A stretch of DNA of 64,000 nt from Tissierella sp. (GTDB lineage: Bacteria; Bacillota; Clostridia; Tissierellales; Tissierellaceae): positions 62,001-126,000 of the forward strand of contig NZ_JAVKTS010000001.1 in assembly GCF_031460495.1 (NCBI RefSeq), given 5' to 3'. Every line of letters begins with the position of its first letter. Position 1 is the first letter of the stretch. The notes beneath the pieces are model-generated. The model ran no database searches. It was given only the letters and a program-made list of their open reading frames with translations, and was not told where the DNA came from. Below, piece after piece: positions 52,493 through 60,216 of this stretch. The position numbers and the translations under genes are program-made.

Positions 52493-53707
52493 TTATATAT
52501 TTTTTATTATTGGTATTAAATCATCTACAGATATATTTTTATAATCTACACCTTCAAGACTAGTTCCTTTTTCAATGGCAGATTTTAAGGCAGGGGACGA
52601 TCTAACATTTCCAACAACTATGGCACCTATGATTCTATTATTATCAATAAATATTTTATTATATATATTTTCATCAGATTTATCTTCTAATATAATATCC
52701 GTTGCATTACTTTCATCAACTATACCCATTGAAAATAGAGAAAGTCCAAATGCATTCAATGTTGTAACAGGGGTAATATAAGTATATTTAACATCCTTAC
52801 CTGTAATATTATACCCTGCGACCTTTCCTTGACCTATGGCGATGTTCCATAGTCCAAAGATTGTATTATTGTATTCTGCAACATCACCAGCTGCAAATAT
52901 CCCTTCAATATTTGTTTCCATTCTTTCATTTACTATAATACCTCTGTTAGTATTTATTGGAGTATCCTTCAAGAAATCTATATTCGGTCTTGTTCCAATG
53001 GAATAAACTATAGCATCAAATTCGTATTTTTCGCCATTTTTTGTCTTGAATCCTTCAACTTTATCTTCGCCTAATACTTCATACACTTCAGTATCAAGAA
53101 GAATTTTCACTCCAGATTTATTAATAGCATTTTCTAATATCTTAGAAGATTTCTCATCTAATTGTTTACGCATTAGCCTAGGAGAATGATGTAGGAGAGT
53201 AACATTCTTATCCATTTGAGATAATACCCAAGCAGTTTCTAGACCCTGTATTCCTCCACCTATAATTAATATATCATTATGATTTTTGAGCATATCCATT
53301 ATATCCCATGCATCTTGAAGGGTTTTTAAGGTATATACACCAGATTTCTCAATTCCGGGAATTTTGGGTGCTACATTGTGGGAACCACTGGCAATTAGTA
53401 GCCTAGTATAGCTAATCAAACTATCATCAAATAGTTTTACTACTTTCTTGTCTGTATCTATTGAAACTACCTTAGTACCTATATATAGATTTACATTGTT
53501 ATCATCATACCATTCCTTTTTCTGAAGTAGGATTTTATCCTCTTGCAGAGTAGACAACAAACCTTTTGATAATCTTACCCTATTATATGGATAAAATACT
53601 TCTTCCCCAAATAAATGTATTTCACTTCCTTGGTCAACTTCTCTTATAGACTTTATAGCAGTAAGAGCAGCTATGCCATTACCAATAATAATTATTTTAT
53701 CAGGCAT
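52493..53707 (-). CDS. NAD(P)/FAD-dependent oxidoreductase (rubredoxin/nitrite reductase-like)
   Basis: A 404-residue pyridine nucleotide-disulfide oxidoreductase-type flavoprotein. FAD binding at IIIGNGIAALTAIKSI (residues 5-20), the FYPYNRVRLSKGLL segment typical of NADH:rubredoxin oxidoreductase and NirB-like proteins, NAD(P) binding at LIIGGGIQGLETAWVL, and the second FAD motif TNIEGIFAAGDVAEY. No redox-active CxxC is present. The electron acceptor is unknown; the small Cys-rich YuzB-like protein downstream is a candidate partner. Confidence 0.88.
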   Translation of the reverse strand: MPDKIIIIGNGIAALTAIKSIREVDQGSEIHLFGEEVFYPYNRVRLSKGLLSTLQEDKILLQKKEWYDDNNVNLYIGTKVVSIDTDKKVVKLFDDSLISYTRLLIASGSHNVAPKIPGIEKSGVYTLKTLQDAWDIMDMLKNHNDILIIGGGIQGLETAWVLSQMDKNVTLLHHSPRLMRKQLDEKSSKILENAINKSGVKILLDTEVYEVLGEDKVEGFKTKNGEKYEFDAIVYSIGTRPNIDFLKDTPINTNRGIIVNERMETNIEGIFAAGDVAEYNNTIFGLWNIAIGQGKVAGYNITGKDVKYTYITPVTTLNAFGLSLFSMGIVDESNATDIILEDKSDENIYNKIFIDNNRIIGAIVVGNVRSSPALKSAIEKGTSLEGVDYKNISVDDLIPIIKNI

Positions 53708-53894
53708 CTAATTTGCTCCTTTCATATATATTGATTTTAGTTTGCTACAATTATTTTTTAAAATACCCTATTTAATGTGTTAATAAACCGTTTTGTAGTT
53801 TCCATATTATGCAAGAAAGGCTAATGAACAAAAAACAATGGAGCAGGCTTGCGGCTGACAAGCCTAAATGATATATTAATACGGGGGTGTAAAC

Positions 53895-54833
53895 TTGAAA
53901 GACAAAAAATATTTACCTATCATTTCGGCAATAATATATTCAACCATATTTGGATTTTCCTTTATGTTTACCAAAATAGGATTAGAAGTCATGACGCCTA
54001 TGGAACTAATCTCATTTAGATTTTTATTGGCAGCTATGATAATGACTTTGCTTAAAGCCTTTAAGATTATTAAGGTAAATTTTAAGGGAAAGAATATTAA
54101 GATGATTTTACTAACATCTCTCTGTGAACCGGTACTATATTTTATATTTGAAGTATTAGGTGTAAGCATGACTTCAACTTCAGAAGCAGGTCTTATGATA
54201 TCTTTAATACCTGTATTTGTTGCAATCTTTAGTATGATGTTTTTACATGAAAAACTTAAGCCATCTCAAATAGCTTTCATAATATTATCTGTAGGTGGAG
54301 TTGTTTTTATTAATATGATGAAGGATAAATTAAGTTTATCAGGTAGTATTTTAGGAATTGTATTTTTATTTATAGCTATAGTTGCTTCTTCCTTTTATAA
54401 TATTGGGTCAAAAAAATCATCAGAAAACTTTACTCCAGTGGAGATAACCTTTGTGATGATGTGGGTAGGTGCCATTTCTTTTAATGGAATACTTACAGTT
54501 ATTAATATAGCTAAAGGTACAATGGGAAGTTACTTTGCACCATTATCTAATAGTCAGTCTATAATGCCCTTATTATATCTAGGGATTTTATCATCTATAG
54601 TTGCTTTTTTTATGGTAAATTACACCATATCTAAGATACCAGTATCTCAATCAGCTGTATTTGCTAATCTGTGTACCATAGTGTCTATTTTTGCAGGAGT
54701 AGTTATTTTAAAAGAAGCTTTTCACTGGTATGATTTTCTGGGAGCAGTCATGATACTTGTTGGTGTATGGGGAACTGTGTATTTTGGAGAGAAAGAAAAA
54801 ATAGAAGAGGATATAGCTTCTCAATCCTTGTAA
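53895..54833 (+). CDS. EamA family (DMT superfamily) transporter
   Basis: A 312-residue membrane protein with ten predicted helices in two EamA repeats; FSFMFTKIGLEVMTPMELISFR in helix 1-2 and SEAGLMISLIPVFVAIFSMMF and SQSAVFANLCTIVSIFAGVVIL in the repeat ends. It exports or imports a small metabolite, not identifiable from sequence. It starts at TTG after CGGGGGTG. A small hairpin (53845-53865) lies in the leader. Confidence 0.9.
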   Translation: MKDKKYLPIISAIIYSTIFGFSFMFTKIGLEVMTPMELISFRFLLAAMIMTLLKAFKIIKVNFKGKNIKMILLTSLCEPVLYFIFEVLGVSMTSTSEAGLMISLIPVFVAIFSMMFLHEKLKPSQIAFIILSVGGVVFINMMKDKLSLSGSILGIVFLFIAIVASSFYNIGSKKSSENFTPVEITFVMMWVGAISFNGILTVINIAKGTMGSYFAPLSNSQSIMPLLYLGILSSIVAFFMVNYTISKIPVSQSAVFANLCTIVSIFAGVVILKEAFHWYDFLGAVMILVGVWGTVYFGEKEKIEEDIASQSL

Positions 54834-54892
54834 TTAATTAATTTTTAATATAAACTATAGTAATCAATTAAGATTTAGATGGAGTGATCACA

Positions 54893-55762
54893 ATGGAAGA
54901 AAAAGATAATGGTATAAAGGGAGAAGGCTGTGAAATTTTGGTGCCTTTTAATGAAAGAAAGCCATTAGCTGATATAGAGAGAAGTCTAATAAAGACTTAT
55001 AGAAAGCATGTATGGGCAAAATTTATTAAAGCTATTAAGGAATATGAACTTATACAAGATGGAGATAAAATTGCAGTAGCCATATCTGGAGGGAAGGATA
55101 GCCTTATAATGGCTAAACTTTTTCAAGAATTATATAAAAATGGTAATCAGAACTTTGAGTTAGAGTTTATAGCCATGGATCCAGGGTATCATCCTGAGAT
55201 AAGGACACTTTTAGAAGATAACTGTAAATACCTTGAGATTCCAGTTCATATATATGACGCAGATATATTTGCAGTAGCAGACAAGATAGCCAATGATTAT
55301 CCTTGCTATATGTGTGCAAGAATGAGAAGAGGCTCATTATATACCAAAGCTAAGGAATTGGGATGTAACAAACTTGCCTTAGGGCATCATTTTAATGATG
55401 TAATAGAGACTACAATGCTAAATTTACTATGTGCTGCAAATTTTAAAACCATGATGCCTAAACTAAAGGCACAAAATTTTGAAGGAATAGAACTAATAAG
55501 GCCCCTCTATCATATAGAAGAAAAATATATACAGAGATTTATTCAAAATAGTGGAATTTGGCCTTTGAATTGTGCCTGTATGGTAGCAGCCAAGAAGATT
55601 GGTAATAAGAGGTATGAGATAAAAGCTTTACTTGAAAATCTAAGAAAGGATTTTAGAAATGTTGATATCTCAATATTTAAAGCAGCAGAAAATGTAAGTA
55701 TGGATGCCATTATAGGATGGGAAAAGGATGGAGAAAAGCATTCGTTTTTAGATGATTATTAA
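54893..55762 (+). CDS. TtcA-like PP-loop ATPase (tRNA thiolation family)
   Basis: A 289-residue ATP-pyrophosphatase. The PP-loop AISGGKDS is at about residue 56. CYMCARMRRG carries the CxxC of TtcA-like tRNA 2-thiocytidine synthases, ALGHHFNDVIETTMLN is the second conserved block, and PLNCACMVA holds a further Cys pair expected to bind an iron-sulfur cluster. The ATG at 54893 follows ATGGAGTG; a GTG at 54884 overlaps this site. The tRNA target is inferred. Confidence 0.85.
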   Translation: MEEKDNGIKGEGCEILVPFNERKPLADIERSLIKTYRKHVWAKFIKAIKEYELIQDGDKIAVAISGGKDSLIMAKLFQELYKNGNQNFELEFIAMDPGYHPEIRTLLEDNCKYLEIPVHIYDADIFAVADKIANDYPCYMCARMRRGSLYTKAKELGCNKLALGHHFNDVIETTMLNLLCAANFKTMMPKLKAQNFEGIELIRPLYHIEEKYIQRFIQNSGIWPLNCACMVAAKKIGNKRYEIKALLENLRKDFRNVDISIFKAAENVSMDAIIGWEKDGEKHSFLDDY

Positions 55763-55838
55763 AGAATATTAATAGATTAAGGGATAGAATTTATTGATTG
55801 ATTAATGATAAGAATATAGAGAAGGAAGGTGAGTATAA

Positions 55839-57125
55839 ATGGGAACTAGCTTTAGAGAATTAGGTATTAGCAAAGAGTTAGATTTTGTACTAAAGAAAAA
55901 TGGAATAACAGAAGCTACACCTATTCAAGAGGAGTCAATAGGTGAATTGTTAAAAGGTAGAGATGTAGTAGCTCAGGCTCAAACGGGAACTGGTAAGACT
56001 CTTGCATTTTTATTACCTATTATAGAGAAAATAGATATTAATAGACCCCATATACAAGGATTGATAATTACCCCAACTAGGGAGCTGGCTATTCAAATTA
56101 CAAATGAAGCTAAAAAGTTGATGGAAGCAAAGGAAATAAGTATCTTAGCAGCTTATGGTGGTCAAGATGTTGAACAACAGGTAAAGAAACTAAAAAATGG
56201 TATTCATTTAGTAATTGCAACTCCTGGGAGATTATTAGACCATATGAGAAGAAAAACCATTGATCTTGGTAAGCTTAATACCTTAGTCTTAGATGAGGCA
56301 GATGAAATGCTTCGTATGGGATTCTTAGAGGATGTGGAGAGTATTATAGTAGATACTCCAAAGACCCGTCAAACAATGTTGTTTTCAGCTACAATACCTA
56401 ATGAAGTACGATCATTAGCTAAAAGGTTTATGAAGAATCCAATGCAAATTGAGATTCAGGGAAAGAATGTTACATTAGATGAGATTAAACAAGTAGTCAT
56501 TGAAACAACTGATAGAAGAAAATTGGATACTCTTTGCCAATTAATAGATGAGTATAGACCATATCTAGCAATAGTTTTTTGTCGTACAAAAAGAAGAGTA
56601 ACATCCCTAAATGAAGAATTAATCGCCAGAGGTTATAATTCAGATGAACTACATGGAGATATTAGTCAGGCTAAGAGGGAAAGAGTAATTAAATCCTTTA
56701 GAAAGGCAGAACTACAAATCCTTGTAGCAACAGACATTGTGGCAAGAGGGCTAGATGTAGAGGGTGTGACCCATGTAATTAATTATGATATACCAGAAAA
56801 TGTAGATAGCTATATCCATAGAATCGGTAGAACAGGAAGAATAGGAAATCTTGGAATGGCAGTTACTTTGGTTACAGAAAAGGATAAAAATGATTTAGCA
56901 CTAATTGAGAGAAAGATAAAGATAGATTTTAAACCAAAGAAAATGAACACCCATAAAGAAGATAGAAAGAAAGACCCCAAAAAATCAGATTCGAAAACTA
57001 CGGAATCTAAATCTAAGACATCCATTAAAAAACCTTACCCTGAAAAAGGAAGGTATAAGAAATCTAACGAAAGTGGACCTAGATACGCCTCCAAGGATAA
57101 AAAAGGTGGCAGGAAAACAAGATAA
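55839..57125 (+). CDS. DEAD-box RNA helicase
   Basis: A 428-residue ATP-dependent RNA helicase of the CshA/DeaD group. Motifs in order: ATPIQEE (Q motif), AQTGTGKT (I), PTRELAIQ (Ia), TPGRLLD (Ib), LDEADEM (II), SATIP (III), VFCRTKRR (IV), [10 protein letters not shown] (V) and HRIGRTGR (VI). The last ~60 residues are a Lys/Arg-rich basic tail. It is involved in RNA decay, ribosome assembly or cold adaptation. Start ATG after AGAAGGAAGG. Confidence 0.96.
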   Translation: MGTSFRELGISKELDFVLKKNGITEATPIQEESIGELLKGRDVVAQAQTGTGKTLAFLLPIIEKIDINRPHIQGLIITPTRELAIQITNEAKKLMEAKEISILAAYGGQDVEQQVKKLKNGIHLVIATPGRLLDHMRRKTIDLGKLNTLVLDEADEMLRMGFLEDVESIIVDTPKTRQTMLFSATIPNEVRSLAKRFMKNPMQIEIQGKNVTLDEIKQVVIETTDRRKLDTLCQLIDEYRPYLAIVFCRTKRRVTSLNEELIARGYNSDELHGDISQAKRERVIKSFRKAELQILVATDIVARGLDVEGVTHVINYDIPENVDSYIHRIGRTGRIGNLGMAVTLVTEKDKNDLALIERKIKIDFKPKKMNTHKEDRKKDPKKSDSKTTESKSKTSIKKPYPEKGRYKKSNESGPRYASKDKKGGRKTR

Positions 57126-57132
57126 GAAAAGA

Positions 57133-57160
57133 AAAGAGAGACTTATGTTCTCTCTTTTTT
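57133..57160. terminator. bidirectional terminator
   Basis: AAAGAGAGA pairs with TCTCTCTTT around CTTATGT, with a T tract, between the convergent helicase and HTH-TPR regulator genes. Confidence 0.88.
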
Positions 57161-57166
57161 GATTTT

Positions 57167-58081
57167 TTATGTAAGTTCAATATTATAAAATTTTCTGCAT
57201 TTGTTTATTATGACTTTTTTTAATTCATCTTGTCCCATAATATCACAAAAGGATATTGATTTATTTAATGATTCAATATATCCTTCATGTCCTAAACTAT
57301 ATTCAGCAACTCCTTTGCTAAAATATAATAGGTTTAATCCATTGAAATTCCTATTTTCATTGCAATATTCAATGCCCAAGTTACTATATTTTAAAGAGTT
57401 TTTATAATCATCCAATAAGCTGTAGATGCTAGATAAATTGTGACAAAGCTTTGGATATATTTCGTTATTTGTATTCACTATTCTCATGCAGAATTCCATC
57501 ATATTGGCAGCATCTACATAAGATTTAAGTTCTTCAGTTAACATAGCTATATTCATCAAAATTCTAATCTCTACATCGTTATAAACAAATGCTTTATAAT
57601 TAGATAATAAAAAACCAGGAGTAGATACTTGCATAGCCTCAATCAGTTTATCAAGAGACTCTTTAGGTTTTTTTTCTTTTTTGTCTAATATAACGGAATT
57701 TATAAGTAGCATCAGTTGACTAATTAGCTTTTGGTAATATTGATTTTTTGTAGATTTAAGTAAATTAGCAAAATCATTGTATTCGCTTTCTAAGGTATAG
57801 TATTCATCCCTATCAAACTTAGATTCCATGTTGTTTCTTATAATATTGAATTCTTCAAAGTTATCAAGTCTATAATCTAAAATAAGTCTATTTAAGTCTA
57901 CTTTTAATACATGTGATAAAGAGTCGAGGATTTCATAACTAGGGTGATATTTGCCTGTTTCAATCTTTCTAATAGTCTCAACACTAACATATGACAAATC
58001 GTAAAGTTGCTCTCTAGTAAGAGAAAGAGATTTTCTAATAGTAGATACTTTTTCGCCATATTTCTCTAAATTATAGTACAA
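57167..58081 (-). CDS. HTH-TPR regulator, RRNPP-like quorum-sensing receptor
   Basis: 304 residues. The N-terminal HTH_3-type domain (about 10-65) is VSTIRKSLSLTREQLYDLSYV followed by SVETIRKIETGKYHPSYEIL. From about 75 to the end, helical TPR-like repeats (NAIMLTEELKSYVDAANMME-type and CHNLSSIYSLLDDYKNSLKYSNLG) are the peptide-binding part of RRNPP proteins (Rgg, NprR, PlcR, PrgX). It starts at TTG after GGAGTG. A divergent 48-codon exported-peptide gene and a palindrome spanning both -35 boxes complete the expected layout. It most likely controls the RiPP genes downstream. Confidence 0.85.
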   Translation of the reverse strand: MYYNLEKYGEKVSTIRKSLSLTREQLYDLSYVSVETIRKIETGKYHPSYEILDSLSHVLKVDLNRLILDYRLDNFEEFNIIRNNMESKFDRDEYYTLESEYNDFANLLKSTKNQYYQKLISQLMLLINSVILDKKEKKPKESLDKLIEAMQVSTPGFLLSNYKAFVYNDVEIRILMNIAMLTEELKSYVDAANMMEFCMRIVNTNNEIYPKLCHNLSSIYSLLDDYKNSLKYSNLGIEYCNENRNFNGLNLLYFSKGVAEYSLGHEGYIESLNKSISFCDIMGQDELKKVIINKCRKFYNIELT

Positions 58082-58125
58082 AAAATCACTCCATTCAATC
58101 TAAAGTTTATTAATTAAAACTGACA

Positions 58126-58154
58126 ATTATATCATTATATTACTTGAAAATCAA
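58126..58154 (-). promoter_or_regulatory. promoter of the RRNPP-like regulator
   Basis: On the minus strand TTGATT (58154-58149), a 17-nt spacer and TATAAT (58131-58126). Its -35 box lies in the left half of the 32-bp palindrome. Confidence 0.7.
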
Positions 58155-58178
58155 CACCATTATAATGGCGTTGATTTT
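58147..58178. promoter_or_regulatory. 32-bp palindromic operator between divergent promoters
   Basis: A 32-bp inverted repeat (58147-58178) with one mismatched pair and core CCATTATAATGG. TTGATT occurs on both strands in its arms and forms the -35 boxes of the divergent promoters. It is the expected binding site of the regulator at 57167. A terminator role is unlikely because neither gene ends here. Confidence 0.8.
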
Positions 58179-58199
58179 ACCATATACCACCATTATTAT
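58171..58199 (+). promoter_or_regulatory. promoter of the signalling-peptide gene
   Basis: TTGATT (58171-58176), 17-nt spacer, TATTAT (58194-58199). The -35 box lies in the right half of the palindrome. Confidence 0.7.
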
Positions 58200-58235
58200 A
58201 AAATATAAGGGAAAATAAGTAAAGGGGATTGGGTT

Positions 58236-58382
58236 ATGATAAAAAAACTTGTAGTTATTTTGGGGATATTTTTGTCTTTAATTTTTGTATTAAGTGCTAA
58301 AGTTAATGTTAAATATTTAGTTGAAGAAGATAATATTAAGATAATAAAGTGGCACGCTTATAAAGTATGTAAAGATGCCTAA
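58236..58382 (+). CDS. 48-residue exported signalling-peptide precursor (putative)
   Basis: A short gene missed by length filters. It encodes a basic start (MIKK), a hydrophobic segment (LVVILGIFLSLIFVLSAKV) typical of a Sec signal, and a polar C-terminus ending in WHAYKVCKDA. An AAAGGGGA ribosome binding site is present. Its length, signal and divergent position relative to the HTH-TPR regulator match pro-peptides of RRNPP systems (PapR, Phr, Rgg-associated SHP). The mature pheromone would come from the C-terminal residues. No homolog is recognised by eye, so the role is inferred. Confidence 0.7.
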   Translation: MIKKLVVILGIFLSLIFVLSAKVNVKYLVEEDNIKIIKWHAYKVCKDA

Positions 58383-58495
58383 GCTATAGGGATTTTAATA
58401 GTGCAGTAAAAGTTGAAATTCTGATAGAATACCTTTTAATTTAATTGTGATATATGTTTTTTAAAAATATATATGGAGATTAGAAGAATTCAGAC

Positions 58496-58531
58496 ATTAT
58501 AACATATAAAAGTGTATTAAATATGTATAAT
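58496..58531 (+). promoter_or_regulatory. RiPP operon promoter with inverted repeat
   Basis: TATAAT (58526-58531) about 50 nt before the precursor gene lacks a good -35 box (CATATA). ATTATAACATAT (58496-58507) and ATATGTATAAT (58521-58531) form an inverted repeat over it, one base imperfect. This is consistent with an activator-dependent promoter. The site does not share the CCATTATAATGG core of the palindrome at 58147. Confidence 0.5.
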
Positions 58532-58579
58532 GTAGAGTTCTAAAACAAGCTAAGATATTTACAGGAAGGAGGTATAAAA

Positions 58580-58741
58580 ATGGAAGCTTATATTATAAGA
58601 GAGGGCATGAATTTCTTTGATTATGAGAAATCACTGATGAATCAAAGTTGTGAAAACCATGGCGGTAACTGTTGTGCTTCAGGTCACTGTTGCCAGAGAG
58701 GCGGAGGAGGCGGCGGCACAGACCCTTCTTTACTGCATTAA
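58580..58741 (+). CDS. Cys- and Gly-rich RiPP precursor peptide
   Basis: 53 residues. Residues 1-22 form a likely leader (MEAYIIREGMNFFDYEKSLM). The core carries five Cys at 24, 31, 32, 37 and 38 (C-x6-CC-x4-CC), then six consecutive Gly (41-46) and TDPSLLH. Its ribosome binding site GGAAGGAGG is very strong. The gene is 12 nt before a radical SAM/SPASM enzyme gene and is GC-rich in its core region (Gly codons GGC/GGA) against an AT-rich background. It is expected to be modified by the maturase and exported by the ABC transporter. The product class is unknown; thioether-bridged (sactipeptide or ranthipeptide) is plausible. Confidence 0.85.
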   Translation: MEAYIIREGMNFFDYEKSLMNQSCENHGGNCCASGHCCQRGGGGGGTDPSLLH

Positions 58742-58753
58742 TAGTAAAAGGAG

Positions 58754-60184
58754 ATGAGTATATTGAATATGGATTCTTTCAACAATCCATATTCAATATA
58801 CTGTTTCATAAATATAGAAAATACATGTGGGGTGTTAAGTTTGTATAAAAAAAGCTATTACAATTTTTCAAAATCAAATGAAAAGAATACCGTATTATAT
58901 AATTCAATGACAGGTGCGATTGCATATATACCTAATATAGAATTACATAGATTAAATTTTAATTCATCAAATAAAAATCAACTGTTATTTGATGATGTGC
59001 TTTTTAAGAATGGATTTATCATAGAGTCATCTACTGATGAAAAAGAATTGCTAAAAAAACGATATGAGTATGCTAGAAATAATAATGTAATTACTCAAAT
59101 AACACTATTACCTACAGAAAATTGTAACTTTGCGTGTCCTTATTGCTTTTTATATGATACAACTCCCAAAAGGATGGAGAGTATAGATTATGAAAAGATT
59201 TATATGTTTATTCAAAATAAAATTACTAGTGGATCAAAAAATATAATAATAAATTGGTTTGGTGGAGAACCTTCTTTGGAGGCAGAAAATATTGTTAAGT
59301 TCATGAAAAACCTAAATCAAAACATTGGTAAAGAAATTACTATATCTTCAACAATTACTACTAATGGGTATTTACTTAACTATAACTTGTTCAAACAATT
59401 TTTAAACAGTGGCATAGATACTTTCCAAGTTACAGTTGATGGAAACAAAGAATCGCATGATGAACAAAGATATTTGAAAAGTGGGAAAGGTACATATGAT
59501 ACTATTCTAAAAAATATTATAGAAATAATAAATAATGTATCTGATTCTGATAAATTTATGTTTAATGTTCGTAGCAATTTTACACAGAAAACGATTAAGG
59601 TTTCAGATGAACAGATAGACAATTTAAAAAAAATATTTGGTAGTGATGATAGGTTTAATCTTTATTTTAGGCCTGTTTATGAGTATGAAACGAACCATAA
59701 TTCTTTAGAGAATTTTAATCATGAATTATATAGTATAGAAGATGGCATTTTACTGCAAAACAAATTATATCAAAAAATAAATAAGGCCTTTGATAGGGTG
59801 GATAGCAGTACTACAATGAGAATGTTACAGCCATTACCACAGCCAACATTTACTTGGTGTAACTCTGATAAAAAAGATACATATATAATATCTCCTAATG
59901 GTGATTTATATATGTGTGATACCCTCTTTGGAGATGATAAGTTTATAATTGGGAATATAAATGATAAATTTCTAGCAGATTATAATTCAGAGTACAATAA
60001 TTGGAATAAATCTATATTTGATGATTATAAAGCTATTAAGTGTATGGAGTGCAAACTATTACCCGTTTGCTTCGGAAGCTGTAGAAGAAATAGATTTATT
60101 AGTGGAGAGGACTTCAACTGCTATTGGACAGAAGAATATATTTATAAGATATTAGATGAAATATTATACTCAAATAAAATTTAA
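58754..60184 (+). CDS. radical SAM/SPASM peptide maturase
   Basis: 476 residues. After an N-terminal ~100-residue region with similarity to RiPP-recognition domains in position only, LLPTENCNFACPYCFLYDT holds the radical SAM cluster Cys (124, 128, 131; CxxxCxxC). FGGEPSLEAENIVKF and VTVDGNKESHDEQR are further motifs. The SPASM region at the end contains WCNSDKKDTYIISPNGDLYMCD and CMECKLLPVCFGSCRRNRF, then CYW, ligands for auxiliary clusters. ATG 58754 is next to the ribosome binding site AAGGAG; a TTG at 58763 is better spaced. A 19-bp hairpin begins in the first codons. It should install thioether or similar links in the precursor just upstream. Confidence 0.93.
   Translation: MSILNMDSFNNPYSIYCFINIENTCGVLSLYKKSYYNFSKSNEKNTVLYNSMTGAIAYIPNIELHRLNFNSSNKNQLLFDDVLFKNGFIIESSTDEKELLKKRYEYARNNNVITQITLLPTENCNFACPYCFLYDTTPKRMESIDYEKIYMFIQNKITSGSKNIIINWFGGEPSLEAENIVKFMKNLNQNIGKEITISSTITTNGYLLNYNLFKQFLNSGIDTFQVTVDGNKESHDEQRYLKSGKGTYDTILKNIIEIINNVSDSDKFMFNVRSNFTQKTIKVSDEQIDNLKKIFGSDDRFNLYFRPVYEYETNHNSLENFNHELYSIEDGILLQNKLYQKINKAFDRVDSSTTMRMLQPLPQPTFTWCNSDKKDTYIISPNGDLYMCDTLFGDDKFIIGNINDKFLADYNSEYNNWNKSIFDDYKAIKCMECKLLPVCFGSCRRNRFISGEDFNCYWTEEYIYKILDEILYSNKI
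58757..58802 (+). promoter_or_regulatory. 19-bp perfect hairpin over the maturase start
   Basis: Arms 58757-58775 and 58784-58802 are perfectly complementary around CTTTCAAC. The left arm holds the TTG start (58763) and begins 1 nt after ATG 58754. It has no T tract, so it is more likely to lower maturase translation or to stabilise the precursor mRNA than to terminate. Confidence 0.75.
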
Positions 60185-60216
60185 ATTTGTGAAATATATA
60201 TGAGGTGAAATAAAAA

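Noticed and set aside
53845-53865. Riboswitch in the leader of the EamA transporter gene
   Set aside because: Only a 7-bp hairpin is seen; no conserved aptamer elements were recognised.
58147-58178. Transcription terminator hairpin
   Set aside because: It lies between two divergent genes, has no gene ending at it, and overlaps both -35 boxes; an operator is the better explanation.
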